DNA from: Porticoccus sp.
Lineage (GTDB): Bacteria > Pseudomonadota > Gammaproteobacteria > Pseudomonadales > Porticoccaceae
Assembly (NCBI GenBank): GCA_011049795.1
Contig: DRHD01000260.1
Location: 1 to 27,295, forward strand
Length of the DNA stretch: 27,295 nt
Direction: 5' to 3'
This document shows, in pieces, positions 1 to 8,005 of the stretch. The number at the start of each line of letters is the position of its first letter. The stretch's first letter is position 1. The position numbers were made by a program, and so were the translations under genes. The notes below the pieces were generated by a model. It was given only the letters and a program-made list of their open reading frames with translations. It was not told where the DNA came from and ran no database searches.

Positions 1-19
1 AGATGTGTATAAGAGACAG
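1..19 (+). other. Nextera/Tn5 mosaic-end adapter remnant (artefact)
   Basis: Bases 1-19 read AGATGTGTATAAGAGACAG, identical to the 19-bp Tn5 mosaic end used in Nextera libraries. In frame it translates to the tell-tale MYKRQ prefix on the first protein. It is library adapter left at a contig end, not genomic DNA, and the ATG at position 5 is not a start codon. Confidence 0.97.
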
Positions 20-1237
20 GCCTATGAGTATGCCGTGTCAGCCGGGGTGCCGATGACTCCATTTAGTGACTGCCTCGATCTTCACGTTGGTATAACCGTG
101 GGCGGTGTGATAGTCGATGCATTGCTAGGGACGGGTCTGAATGGGCAGGTACGAGAACCTTATACTCAAGCAATACGACTGATTAATCACAGTGGACTCC
201 CCGTAGTGGCAGTGGATATTCCTTCGGGCCTGTCCAGTGATACTGGTGCTGCTTTGGGTGTGGCAATAGAAGCTGATGTCACCGTGACCTTTATTGGTTT
301 AAAACAGGGGTTATTGACCGGACGGGGGGCAGCACTCTGTGGTGAACTGATTTACAACGATCTATCCGTTCCCGCCGATATCTTCGATGGCGTCAAACGC
401 ACGGCAACACGTTTGGACCGACAAGATTTGATGGCAAGTTTTCCTTCCCGCCATCGTGATGCCCACAAGGGTGATTTTGGTCACGTATTGGTTATTGGCG
501 GTGACGAAGGGTATGGGGGTGCCGTGGCAATGGCAGCTGAAGCTGCGCTGCGGACGGGTGCCGGTTTGGTCAGTGTCGCCACACGACCTGAACATGTGTC
601 AGCTATCCTGGCGCGCCGCCCGGAGTTGATGGTCAAGGGTGTTGCCTCAGGCCAAGAATTGGTTCCGTTGTTAAGTTCGCCGACTGTTTTAGTGGTTGGT
701 CCAGGTTTAGGCCAATCTCCCTGGTCTGAACAGATGCTGCAACAAGCGGCATCTACAGGGCTACCGATGGTATTGGATGCAGATGCGCTGAATATTATTA
801 GTGGGGGGCGGGTGATCCCCAATCCTGGTAATACCAACTGGGTTATTACTCCTCACCCTGGGGAGGCCGCTCGTTTGCTAGGCATCACCAATGCTGAGGT
901 ACAGGCAGATAGGTTTGCTGCGGTAAGGGCTTTACATAAGATATTTAATTGCGCGGTTGTTTTGAAAGGTGCGGGTTCTCTAGTCTGCACTGATGGTGAT
1001 CAACCAGTGGGTGTCTGTACTGCGGGGAATCCAGGTATGGCCTCAGGTGGTATGGGGGATGCACTCAGCGGTATCATAGGTGCCCTGCTGGCGCAGGGGT
1101 TACCTTCGGATATCGCATTGCCAATGGGAGTTTGCCTGCATGCAGAAGCGGCTGATATGGCTGTGGCGTCTGATGGTGAGCGTGGCCTGCTGGCAACCGA
1201 CTTATTTGGTCCGTTACGTCAGCTGGTGAATGAATGA
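20..1237 (+). CDS. nnr: Bifunctional NAD(P)H-hydrate repair enzyme (epimerase + ADP-dependent dehydratase), 5'-truncated
   Basis: Repairs damaged NAD(P)H hydrates in the cytoplasm: the N-terminal NnrE domain epimerises R- to S-hydrate and the C-terminal NnrD domain dehydrates the S form using ADP. Visible are the end of the YjeF_N domain (DALLGTGLNG, AVDIPSGL) and a full carbohydrate-kinase-like NnrD domain (GHVLVIGGDEGYGGA, HPGEAARLL, and NPGMASGGMGDALSG near the C-terminus). About 405 codons remain versus about 515 in the E. coli protein, so roughly 100 N-terminal residues are lost at the contig edge, where adapter sequence replaces them. The stop overlaps the tsaE start by 4 bases (ATGA), indicating translational coupling. 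The nnr-tsaE-amiB-mutL order is the usual gammaproteobacterial one. I am sure of the family; the true start lies outside the window. Confidence 0.95.
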   Translation, partial: AYEYAVSAGVPMTPFSDCLDLHVGITVGGVIVDALLGTGLNGQVREPYTQAIRLINHSGLPVVAVDIPSGLSSDTGAALGVAIEADVTVTFIGLKQGLLTGRGAALCGELIYNDLSVPADIFDGVKRTATRLDRQDLMASFPSRHRDAHKGDFGHVLVIGGDEGYGGAVAMAAEAALRTGAGLVSVATRPEHVSAILARRPELMVKGVASGQELVPLLSSPTVLVVGPGLGQSPWSEQMLQQAASTGLPMVLDADALNIISGGRVIPNPGNTNWVITPHPGEAARLLGITNAEVQADRFAAVRALHKIFNCAVVLKGAGSLVCTDGDQPVGVCTAGNPGMASGGMGDALSGIIGALLAQGLPSDIALPMGVCLHAEAADMAVASDGERGLLATDLFGPLRQLVNE

Positions 1238-1746
1238 GCCCATCGTTAATAAGTCATTCAGTCCAGAGGGTAGTTGCCAGTGAGGAGGCAATGGTTCAAC
1301 TGGGTGTTCAATTAGGCATTGAGCTTCGTCAGTCCCCCTCAAGTAGAGCGCTGGTTTTTCTGGATGGTGACTTGGGCGCCGGAAAAACGACGCTGTGCCG
1401 GGGCGTGTTGCAGGCATTTGGTCATACCGGGGCAGTAAAGAGCCCGACCTATACCCTGGTCGAATCTTACCAACTGGGTGATGCATTACTTCACCATTTT
1501 GATCTGTACCGCCTCGGTGACCCCGAGGAATTGGAGTTTATTGGCATCCGTGATTATCTCCATCAGGGGAATTATTGTCTGATTGAATGGCCTAATCGCG
1601 GGGCAGGAATACTCCCTGTACCAGATTTAGAGGTTATGATTAGTGTTACCAAAAATGGTAGAGATGTCAGTATCACAGCAGCAACGGATGTGGGTGGTAG
1701 CATCTTGCTGGCGTTAGGTAAAAAGCAGCAACATAAAAATAATTAG
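1234..1746 (+). CDS. tsaE: tRNA t6A37 threonylcarbamoyladenosine biosynthesis ATPase TsaE
   Basis: P-loop ATPase of the TsaB-TsaD-TsaE complex that installs threonylcarbamoyl on A37 of ANN-decoding tRNAs. The Walker A motif GDLGAGKTT lies around residues 45-53, followed by the family motifs KSPTYTLVE and HFDLYRL and by LIEWPNRG in the second half. At 170 residues it is slightly longer than the usual 150-160, with a polar Lys/Asn-rich tail. The ATG overlaps the nnr stop codon (ATGA), which fixes the start and suggests coupled translation. amiB follows after about 40 bases in the same orientation. Confidence 0.95.
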   Translation: MSPSLISHSVQRVVASEEAMVQLGVQLGIELRQSPSSRALVFLDGDLGAGKTTLCRGVLQAFGHTGAVKSPTYTLVESYQLGDALLHHFDLYRLGDPEELEFIGIRDYLHQGNYCLIEWPNRGAGILPVPDLEVMISVTKNGRDVSITAATDVGGSILLALGKKQQHKNN

Positions 1747-1785
1747 TTAAAAAGACACAGGAAGAAAAATAATGAGGGTGAGCGG

Positions 1786-3105
1786 TTGCTGATATTACGC
1801 AACATTTGTTTGGTATTTGTCACTCTGGTGGTTGCCAGCCAGTCACTGGCAGCTGCGACGGTGGATGGTATTCGGGTCTGGCGAGCGCCAGATCATACAC
1901 GTTTGGTTTTTGACCTTAGTAAGCCAGTGGCCCATAAGGTGTTTTCTCTGGAGAGCCCCGATCGGCTTGTGATTGATATTGACGATACATCACTTAAGGC
2001 GGGTACTGCTGGTCTCGATCTTGAAAAATCACCAATTACCTCTATCCGTACCGGTGAAAATAAACAAAAAAATCTACGCATAGTGCTAGACCTGAAAGAA
2101 GCAGTTAGACCGCGCAGCTTTTCTCTATCGAAGAATGAGCAATACGGCGATCGGCTGGTAGTAGACCTCTATGACCATGATAAGGAGACAACCAAAACCG
2201 TAGCGGATATTACCGCTGACAATAACCGCCGGGACATTATCATTGCTATTGATGCTGGGCATGGTGGTGAAGATCCTGGTGCTTCGGGCCCAAAACGCAT
2301 CCGAGAAAAGCAGGTGGTATTGGCCATCAGTCGTGAATTGCAAAAGCAGTTTAACCAAGCACCGGGTTATAAGGCTGTGCTGGTTCGTAGCGGTGATTAC
2401 TATATCCCCTTGCGAACACGCACCAGTATTGCCCATAAAAAACGTGCAGATTTGTTTATCTCCATACATGCGGATGCATTCAAAAAATCCTCTGCCAATG
2501 GAGCCTCTGTGTTTGCATTATCTCGGCGTGGAGCAACCAGTGAAACAGCACGTTACCTGGCGGATCGCGAAAATCGTGCCGATTTAATTGGGGGTGCTGG
2601 TAGTGTGAGCCTGGATGACAAGGATCATATGCTGGCCAGTGTCTTACTGGATTTGTCCATGACCGCTACACTGAGCAGTAGTCTTGAAGTTGGGTCTGAG
2701 GTACTGAAATCTATAGGCGGTATTGCCCGATTACATAAGAAACAAGTGGAGCAGGCGGGTTTCGTGGTGTTGAAGTCACCAGATATTCCATCAATCCTCG
2801 TAGAAACCGGTTTTATCTCCAACCCTACCGAAGCAAAGCGCCTGGCAAGCCGGAGTTATCAGCAGAAAATGGCTCGTTCAATTTTTCAGGGTGTGAATCG
2901 TTACTTTTCTAGCAACCTTCCAGTGGGCACCTTGCTGGCTGCTCAAAAAGCAGGTGGTGGGGGTACGTATGTCATTGCTCGAGGTGACACCCTGTCAGGT
3001 ATTGCAGTGCGTCACAATGTTTCAGTTGAGGAAATATTGCGCCACAATGGACTGAAAAATACCCGCATTAAAGTGGGACAGCGCTTGAGAATACCTACAT
3101 CATGA
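1786..3105 (+). CDS. amiB: N-acetylmuramoyl-L-alanine amidase with AMIN and LysM domains
   Basis: Periplasmic zinc amidase that cuts the bond between MurNAc and the stem peptide to split septal peptidoglycan during division. In order: a signal peptide (residues 1-23, ending SLAAA), an AMIN domain for envelope targeting (about 25-130), a catalytic Amidase_3 domain (about 150-375, with zinc-ligand motifs IAIDAGHGGEDPGA, ISIHADAF and the Glu in LVETGFISNP), and a C-terminal LysM (about 393-437, YVIARGDTLSGIA). The terminal LysM is as in Pseudomonas AmiB; the E. coli protein lacks it. The start appears to be TTG at 1786: the ATG at 1772 is out of frame and soon hits a stop, and no in-frame ATG lies between tsaE and the signal peptide. 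Membership of the Ami family is certain; amiB rather than amiC is chosen from its position between tsaE and mutL. Confidence 0.93.
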   Translation: MLILRNICLVFVTLVVASQSLAAATVDGIRVWRAPDHTRLVFDLSKPVAHKVFSLESPDRLVIDIDDTSLKAGTAGLDLEKSPITSIRTGENKQKNLRIVLDLKEAVRPRSFSLSKNEQYGDRLVVDLYDHDKETTKTVADITADNNRRDIIIAIDAGHGGEDPGASGPKRIREKQVVLAISRELQKQFNQAPGYKAVLVRSGDYYIPLRTRTSIAHKKRADLFISIHADAFKKSSANGASVFALSRRGATSETARYLADRENRADLIGGAGSVSLDDKDHMLASVLLDLSMTATLSSSLEVGSEVLKSIGGIARLHKKQVEQAGFVVLKSPDIPSILVETGFISNPTEAKRLASRSYQQKMARSIFQGVNRYFSSNLPVGTLLAAQKAGGGGTYVIARGDTLSGIAVRHNVSVEEILRHNGLKNTRIKVGQRLRIPTS

Positions 3106-3111
3106 AGCTAT

Positions 3112-3216
3112 GGCATAAAAGCCTGTGATTTAACAATAAGTGGCTTAACTAAAAGCGGCTTAAAGACCGTTGACCTAAAAGCAATTGACCTAAAGAAAAC
3201 TTACCTAAAGAAAATA
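3112..3216 (+). repeat. Degenerate 15-bp tandem repeat, 7 units, filling the amiB-mutL gap
   Basis: Unit starts fall exactly 15 bp apart at 3112, 3127, 3142, 3157, 3172, 3187 and 3202. The core drifts from GGCTTAA to GACCTAAA, e.g. GGCTTAACTAAAAGC, GACCTAAAAGCAATT, GACCTAAAGAAAACT. The array begins 6 bases after the amiB stop and ends 4 bases before the mutL ATG. Read in the amiB frame past its stop it stays open and encodes a 5-residue repeat (GLTKS, GLKTV, DLKAI, DLKKT, YLKKI). Confidence 0.85.
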
Positions 3217-3220
3217 AGCC

Positions 3221-5056
3221 ATGTCAAAAATTCATTTGCTCAGCCCCAGGTTGGCCAACCAGATTGCTGCCGGTGAGGTGGTTGAACGCCCTGCATCAGT
3301 GATCAAGGAGCTGTTAGAGAACAGTATTGATAGTGGTGCCCGTCGCATTGATATTGATGTGGAGAATGGCGGCATTAAATTGCTTCGGGTACGTGACAAT
3401 GGCAGTGGGATTGGAGAACAAGATTTACCGCTATCACTGAGCCGTCATGCCACCAGTAAAATTGAACAGTTGGACGATTTGGACGCAGTGGCCACATTGG
3501 GCTTTCGTGGAGAAGCATTGGCCAGCATTTCATCCGTATCGCGGTTGGCGATTATCTCTAATGAACATGAGCAGGATCACGGTTGGAAGGCAGAAACTGA
3601 AGGGCGGAATATGGATGTAAAAATCACTCCTGCACCGCACCCCAGAGGAACCACCGTAGAAGTTCGAGATTTGTTTTTTAATACCCCGGCACGGCGTAAG
3701 TTTCTGCGGACAGAAAAAACCGAGTACAAACGTATTGATGAAGTGCTCAGAAAGCTAGCACTGAGCCACTTTGATGTCGATTTTTCCCTGCGCAACAATG
3801 GCAAGGTCATACACAGTTTCAGGGCTGCGAATACTCAGTTAGAGCAAGAGCGACGAGTGGCCGCTATCTGTGGCTCCGCCTTTATGGAGAATGCCCTTTA
3901 TGTGGACGTAGAGGCCGCAGGACTGAGGTTGTGGGGTTGGGTGGGGTTGCCTACATTTTCTCGTAGTCAGGCAGACCTACAGCATTTCTTTGTGAATGGC
4001 CGGAGTATCCGTGACAAGCTGGTTACCCATGCTGTTCGCCAAGCTTATCAGGACGTTATGTACCATGGGCGTCATCCCGCCTTTGTTCTATATCTTGAGC
4101 TGAACCCCACTGATGTGGATGTTAACGTTCACCCTACCAAGCACGAAGTCCGTTTCCGTGATAGCCGCACAGTGCATGACTTCTTGTTTCGGAGCTTGCA
4201 TCGGGCTGTGGCCGATATTCGGCCAGGAGATCAGGCTTCCAGTGTGTCAGCTGTGGCAGCACACCCAGCGGAAAATAATGGGGGTGAGCCATCGCCCTTT
4301 TCGCAGCAACCCAGCATGAATCTTAGGTCACTTCCGCCTTCAATATCTTCCGGAGCCGTGGCAGAAAATATGGCTGTATATCAGTCATTACACCAGACAC
4401 CACTTGGCAGCAGTGAACCGGTTATGGGCTCTCCTGACCATTCTGCTGGCATGACGTCATCGGATAACGAAGTACCCCCATTGGGATATGCCATAGCCCA
4501 GCTTAAGGGCATCTATATTTTGGCCGAAAATGTCCAGGGACTGGTGCTGGTGGATATGCATGCTGCCCATGAGCGGATTACTTACGAGCAAATGAAGCAG
4601 GCATTTGATTTAGAGGGTATTCGCTCCCAGCCATTACTGGTACCCATCACTCTGGCTGTGAGCCAATCAGAAGCTGATATTGCGGATGAACATCAAACAC
4701 TGTTTGGTTCATTGGGTTTTTCCCTGCAACGGGCTGGCCCGGAAAGCCTGATCGTCAGGCAGATACCCGCTATGTTGCGTGACTCTGATGTAGAACCCTT
4801 GGTGCGTGATGTGCTTTCTGACTTGACGACTCACGGCACCAGTGACCGTATTCGTCAGCATCTCAATGAAATTATGGCGACGATGTCTTGCCATTGTTCT
4901 GTGCGAGCTAACCGAAAGCTCAGCATTCAGGAAATGAATGCCTTACTGCGTGATATGGAGGCCACCGAGCGTAGCGGGCAATGCAATCACGGTCGTCCCA
5001 CTTGGACCCAGATATCGCTGGAAGAGCTCGATAAGCTCTTTTTGAGAGGGCGTTAG
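3221..5056 (+). CDS. mutL: DNA mismatch repair protein MutL
   Basis: Couples MutS mismatch recognition to strand incision and excision. The N-terminal GHKL ATPase carries the conserved motifs [12 protein letters not shown] with [22 protein letters not shown] and [12 protein letters not shown] within the first 100 or so residues. A transducer domain follows to about 330, then a Ser/Pro/Gly-rich linker (about 340-420) and the C-terminal dimerisation domain. Asp445 begins [12 protein letters not shown], which fits the D(M/Q)HA(X)2E(X)4E endonuclease motif of MutL from MutH-less bacteria, so intrinsic nicking activity is inferred. Length is 611 residues, normal for the family. ATG at 3221 directly follows a 15-bp repeat array that replaces ordinary leader sequence, so the ribosome-binding site is not obvious. 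The usual downstream miaA is absent here. Confidence 0.97.
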   Translation: MSKIHLLSPRLANQIAAGEVVERPASVIKELLENSIDSGARRIDIDVENGGIKLLRVRDNGSGIGEQDLPLSLSRHATSKIEQLDDLDAVATLGFRGEALASISSVSRLAIISNEHEQDHGWKAETEGRNMDVKITPAPHPRGTTVEVRDLFFNTPARRKFLRTEKTEYKRIDEVLRKLALSHFDVDFSLRNNGKVIHSFRAANTQLEQERRVAAICGSAFMENALYVDVEAAGLRLWGWVGLPTFSRSQADLQHFFVNGRSIRDKLVTHAVRQAYQDVMYHGRHPAFVLYLELNPTDVDVNVHPTKHEVRFRDSRTVHDFLFRSLHRAVADIRPGDQASSVSAVAAHPAENNGGEPSPFSQQPSMNLRSLPPSISSGAVAENMAVYQSLHQTPLGSSEPVMGSPDHSAGMTSSDNEVPPLGYAIAQLKGIYILAENVQGLVLVDMHAAHERITYEQMKQAFDLEGIRSQPLLVPITLAVSQSEADIADEHQTLFGSLGFSLQRAGPESLIVRQIPAMLRDSDVEPLVRDVLSDLTTHGTSDRIRQHLNEIMATMSCHCSVRANRKLSIQEMNALLRDMEATERSGQCNHGRPTWTQISLEELDKLFLRGR

Positions 5057-5081
5057 CCCAGTTCCCTCCCTCCCTGACGAT

Positions 5082-5098
5082 GGGGTGCCTAACACCCC
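5082..5098 (+). terminator. Hairpin after mutL, possible terminator
   Basis: GGGGTG-CCTAA-CACCCC forms a 6-bp GC-rich stem 25 bases after the mutL stop. A T-rich stretch (GTTTTATT) follows only after about 8 bases, so it is an imperfect intrinsic terminator at best. It sits where the housekeeping block ends and the cell-wall pair begins. Confidence 0.4.
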
Positions 5099-5276
5099 GA
5101 TGTTCTGTTTTATTAAGACATGAGTTATCAACCCAAGCTAGACTAATAGTAGGTAGAACCTTTATTCACGCCTATGTGTCTAATTCTCAGTGTGAGTCAA
5201 TGCAGAAAGCAAATGCAGCAAGTAGGCCGCTGCTACGTTGTGTTCAGCCGATGCGCTACCTCAGGAGGAGATATGC

Positions 5277-6548
5277 ATGTCATTTGAAAGATTCCCCCTG
5301 TTGCTCTTTGGTTTGCTGTTTTTTTCTTTGTGGGCTGCAGCAGACTTGGGGGAAGAGCGGTCGTTAGCCTTCGTTGAGCCAATCAATCAGTATGTTTATC
5401 AAGTGGCACCCTATCCACCGATTGAAAAACCAATACAGGGCAAGCAATTTTCTGGCTTACAGGACGCTGTGAGATTTTATGAGAAGATTGATCGTTCAGG
5501 TCATTGGGAGCCTTTATCTGGAGGCCCTTTAATTGGCCTCGGTGATGTTCATGAACAAGTTGTTCAACTGCGAAACCTTCTTCATCTATTTGGCGATATA
5601 AAGGAAGAGGCCTCTTTTTTTGAGCCACTTGAATTATTCGACCTTGAATTACATGAAGCGTTATTGGCCTTTCAACAACGACACGGCGCAAAAGTGGATG
5701 GCATTCTGGGCCCTCAGGTTCGCCGTCTACTGAGCGTCCCTCCTCGGCAGAGGATTGAGCAGCTGTTATTAAATATCAATCGACAGCAGGAGCTTCAAGC
5801 CATTGCAGGAGAGCGTTACCTACAGGTAAATGTCCCCGAGTATCGACTTCGATTATATGACCAGGGTGCAGTTCAGCTGGATATGAAAGCCATCATTGGA
5901 CGACGCAGCCGACAAACGCCCATTTTTAGTAGCAAGGTTAAAACCGTCGTGGTTAACCCTTCATGGAGTGTCCCCAAAGGTATTGCGTTTAGGGATATTT
6001 TGCCTAAGTGGGAACAAGACAAAACCTATCTGTCAAAGCAGAATTTACAGGTTTTATCGGGCTGGGAAACACCCAGAGTGATTGTTCCAGAAGACCAGAT
6101 CGATCTGGAGAAAATGTACCGAGGTGGTGAATATCAGCGGTTGTGGGAACCCCCGAGTATGAAAAATACATTGGGCCGCATTAAGTTTCAACTTGATAGT
6201 AACAACAGTATTTTCCTGCATGACACAAAAAACCGATCTCTTTTTGAGCCCGACCGAAGGGCATTCAGTTCCGGTTGTATTCGGCTGGAAAAGCCACGCA
6301 TGCTGGCAGATGCGTTAGTACAGTATTCTAATCGTTGGACGCCGGAAGAGTTGGACCCACTATTTGATGATGTGACAACACACAACATTCGCCTGGAGAA
6401 CCCTGTTGAGCTTCATGTGACCTATTGGACAGCCTGGCTGGATGAAAACAACCTCTTACATTTCGCCGAAGACCTTTATCGGCATGATCTCATTGCGCTG
6501 GCCCAACAGAATAATGAGAACCCATCGGTGGAATTACCTCTCAATTGA
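5277..6548 (+). CDS. ldtD: L,D-transpeptidase, YcbB/LdtD type
   Basis: Forms 3-3 (mDAP-mDAP) cross-links in peptidoglycan in the periplasm. The ATG at 5277 is chosen because AGGAGGAG ends 6 bases upstream and a signal sequence follows at once (FPLLLFGLLFFSLWAAA); an upstream in-frame ATG at 5238 has no such site and would bury the signal. Domains: a scaffold with YcbB-like N-terminus (about 25-125), a peptidoglycan-binding helix bundle (about 130-160, LLAFQQRHGAKVDGILGP), and a YkuD catalytic domain with His315 and the nucleophile Cys334 in SSGCIRLEK. At 423 residues it is much shorter than E. coli YcbB (615). It sits just before a MepK-like gene, as ycbB precedes ycbK in E. coli. Family assignment is firm; substrate preference is inferred. 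Confidence 0.9.
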   Translation: MSFERFPLLLFGLLFFSLWAAADLGEERSLAFVEPINQYVYQVAPYPPIEKPIQGKQFSGLQDAVRFYEKIDRSGHWEPLSGGPLIGLGDVHEQVVQLRNLLHLFGDIKEEASFFEPLELFDLELHEALLAFQQRHGAKVDGILGPQVRRLLSVPPRQRIEQLLLNINRQQELQAIAGERYLQVNVPEYRLRLYDQGAVQLDMKAIIGRRSRQTPIFSSKVKTVVVNPSWSVPKGIAFRDILPKWEQDKTYLSKQNLQVLSGWETPRVIVPEDQIDLEKMYRGGEYQRLWEPPSMKNTLGRIKFQLDSNNSIFLHDTKNRSLFEPDRRAFSSGCIRLEKPRMLADALVQYSNRWTPEELDPLFDDVTTHNIRLENPVELHVTYWTAWLDENNLLHFAEDLYRHDLIALAQQNNENPSVELPLN

Positions 6549-6579
6549 TCGCTTTATGTACAGGTCAAGCCTGTTGAGG

Positions 6580-6585
6580 CATAAT
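6580..6585 (+). promoter_or_regulatory. Possible -10 element upstream of mepK
   Basis: CATAAT followed by a GC-rich discriminator (CGCGC) lies 80 bases before the mepK start in the 118-base gap. No convincing -35 hexamer is visible at 16-18 bases, so this is a weak call. Confidence 0.25.
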
Positions 6586-6666
6586 CGCGCACTATAACTG
6601 GTGCTCGCCGTACACAGGCACATAACTTGTAGCTAATCGTCATCCAAGCAGCGTTGTTCAATAATT

Positions 6667-7224
6667 ATGCAAAAACAGTCTTTAAACTCTCGCAGAACCT
6701 TTCTGCGCATGATGGGTGGTTTAACTGCTGGGCTGGCTGTTTCTTCTTCCGCATTGGGCAAAGTCGTCTCTTCTCCAGAAAGAAGCATGGCATTTTATAA
6801 TTTGCATACGGGTGAGTCGCTTAAGACAACTTTCTACCTTGATGGACACTTTTTGCCTCAGAGCCTCAAAGAGGTTAATCATCTGCTGCGCGATCATCGA
6901 ACAAATGAAGTGTGTGAAATGTCCCCTGAGTTGCTGACATTGCTCAGTGATCTAAAAGATATGCTGGGCACATCCAGACCATTTCATATTATCTCAGGCT
7001 ACCGTTCTCCTGCGACGAACAACATGCTGAGTCAACAAAGTGGTGGTGTCGCCAAAAAAAGCCTGCATATGCAGGGCAAGGCGATTGATATTCGTATCCC
7101 TGGCATTGAGACCAAATACCTGCACCAGGGCGCACAGGTATTAAAAGGCGGTGGTGTTGGTCTTTATTCAAGAAGTGACTTTGTGCATCTCGATGTAGGG
7201 CGTGTACGTTACTGGGGCAGTTAA
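6667..7224 (+). CDS. mepK: Murein endopeptidase MepK-like (YcbK, DUF882/M15 family), Tat-exported
   Basis: Predicted zinc peptidase that cleaves mDAP-mDAP 3-3 cross-links, the bonds made by L,D-transpeptidases. The N-terminus has a twin-arginine signal (SRRTFLRMM at residues 8-16, then a hydrophobic Gly/Ala stretch to about 31), so export folded through Tat is likely. The M15-type zinc ligands are visible as His134 and Asp141 in SLHMQGKAIDIR and His174 in FVHLDVG. Length is 185 residues, as for E. coli YcbK (182). It is separated from the L,D-transpeptidase gene by 118 bases in the same orientation, matching the E. coli ycbB-ycbK pair, and is followed by an intrinsic terminator. No strong ribosome-binding site precedes the ATG. 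Confidence 0.9.
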   Translation: MQKQSLNSRRTFLRMMGGLTAGLAVSSSALGKVVSSPERSMAFYNLHTGESLKTTFYLDGHFLPQSLKEVNHLLRDHRTNEVCEMSPELLTLLSDLKDMLGTSRPFHIISGYRSPATNNMLSQQSGGVAKKSLHMQGKAIDIRIPGIETKYLHQGAQVLKGGGVGLYSRSDFVHLDVGRVRYWGS

Positions 7225-7241
7225 CCCAGTGTAAGGCCCGT

Positions 7242-7268
7242 ACAGGAGACTATTCAGCCTCCTGTTTT
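7242..7268 (+). terminator. Rho-independent terminator after mepK
   Basis: ACAGGAG (7242-7248) pairs with CTCCTGT (7259-7265) and runs straight into TTTT. It lies 17 bases after the mepK stop and ends the cell-wall gene pair before the convergent small gene at 7288-7497. Confidence 0.65.
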
Positions 7269-7287
7269 CAATTCCTGATTTTAGCGC

Positions 7288-7497
7288 TTATTTTTGTGGC
7301 TTCCTGCGTTCAGTCACCATCCAGAAAGTATCAGCCCAGACTGCGTGTGCCTTGGTCGTTCTAATACTGTAGGCGTGATAACCCACAAATAATGTCCCGC
7401 CTTCCTCTACTCGGTAAATAAGAGCTTCAACACCGGGATCATCCGCGCGTTCTCTCATAGTAATAAAGTCACCTTTTTTTACTTCTGGGCGTTCCAT
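7288..7497 (-). CDS. Small hypothetical protein, 69 residues
   Basis: I do not recognise this gene. The ATG at 7497 is preferred over an upstream in-frame start at 7548 because AGGAC sits 6 bases upstream and the product then begins MERPEVKKGDFI. The protein is soluble, charged and rich in predicted beta-strand (GDFITMRER, ALIYRVEEGGTLFVGYHAYSI, ADTFWMVTERRK), which would fit a small SH3-like barrel, but that is a guess from pattern only. It has no signal peptide, membrane segment or metal motif. It is convergent with mepK, from which a terminator separates it. A TATAAT-like -10 with a GC-rich discriminator lies about 110 bases upstream. Confidence 0.6.
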   Translation of the reverse strand: MERPEVKKGDFITMRERADDPGVEALIYRVEEGGTLFVGYHAYSIRTTKAHAVWADTFWMVTERRKPQK

Positions 7498-7605
7498 AGT
7501 CTGTCCTGCGTTACGGCAATAATATTGAATTTTGATAAGTGGCCACATTCAAGAGGGTCAGCCTTGTAAAAGCCTCAGACTCGCCTGTGCCAGCGATAGC
7601 CGCGC

Positions 7606-7611
7606 ATTATA
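7606..7611 (-). promoter_or_regulatory. Possible -10 element for the 7288-7497 gene
   Basis: On the minus strand TATAAT is followed by GCGCGGC, about 110 bases before the gene start. The -10 is a consensus match; no clear -35 hexamer is present, so it remains tentative. Confidence 0.3.
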
Positions 7612-7740
7612 TGATTCTTTGTGAAAAGTATCTCGCCCAAATTTTCTCGGCTATTGTCTCAACTAACGAGAAGCTTTGGGCATAAGAGAAGCAATGGGTA
7701 TTTGGGTATGTCGAGGGTAGGGTGAAAATCAGCGCGATGG

Positions 7741-7796
7741 CCCCCTGTTGGCATTGATCATAAAAAAAGACCACATCGCGGTGGTCTAACAGGGGG
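7741..7796 (-). terminator. Terminator with nested inverted repeats after the small membrane protein gene
   Basis: On the minus strand AGACCAC (7787-7781), a 6-base loop and GTGGTCT (7774-7768) run into seven Ts (7768-7762), a good intrinsic terminator for the gene at 7823-7987. A second, outer pair, AACAGGGGG (plus 7788-7796) and CCCCCTGTT (plus 7741-7749), encloses hairpin and T-tract, giving a larger alternative stem. Confidence 0.75.
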
Positions 7797-7822
7797 AGAA
7801 CAAAAAGGAGAACAAAACAAGT

Positions 7823-7987
7823 TTAAAAGGAGGGAATAAACTCACTAGCAGTAACACAGGCACCAATAGCGCACATCACGCCGGTGCCAGCCCACGCATC
7901 CGGGCCATGAGCAAACATCCCAAAAGACGCCCCAAAAAAGGTTCCACATACAACCGCGAGCAGATAAGCAATATTTTGATTATTCAT
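7823..7987 (-). CDS. Small hypothetical membrane protein, 54 residues
   Basis: Not recognised. ATG at 7987 is chosen because GAGGAAAG lies 6 bases upstream; an in-frame extension to 8005 has no such site. The product has one or two short hydrophobic segments: IAYLLAVVCGTFFGASFGMFA (about 6-26), then after a short polar turn (HGPDAW) AGTGVMCAIGACVTA, suggesting a small Gly/Ala-rich inner-membrane hairpin. It contains three cysteines but no CXXC pair. The good ribosome-binding site and a strong terminator after the stop argue that it is a real, separately expressed gene. A 12-bp direct repeat (GGAGAACAAAAA then GGAGAACAAAAC, 7795-7818) lies between its stop and the terminator. Confidence 0.55.
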   Translation of the reverse strand: MNNQNIAYLLAVVCGTFFGASFGMFAHGPDAWAGTGVMCAIGACVTASEFIPSF

Positions 7988-8005
7988 GATGACTTTCCTC
8001 AACAC

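Noticed and set aside
5..19. ATG at position 5 as the start of nnr
   Set aside because: It lies inside the Nextera adapter; the MYKRQ peptide is an artefact.
362..837. Minus-strand open frames inside nnr
   Set aside because: Low-quality proteins without start signals, overlapping a well-supported gene; the same applies to the other antisense frames within mutL, amiB, recQ, norB, norQ, bioB and bioF.
5238..5276. Upstream ATG for the L,D-transpeptidase
   Set aside because: No ribosome-binding site, and it would place 13 residues before the signal peptide; ATG 5277 has AGGAGGAG at good spacing.
5057..5276. tRNA or small RNA gene between mutL and the transpeptidase
   Set aside because: No cloverleaf arms or conserved TTCRA loop could be found; only the short hairpin at 5082-5098.
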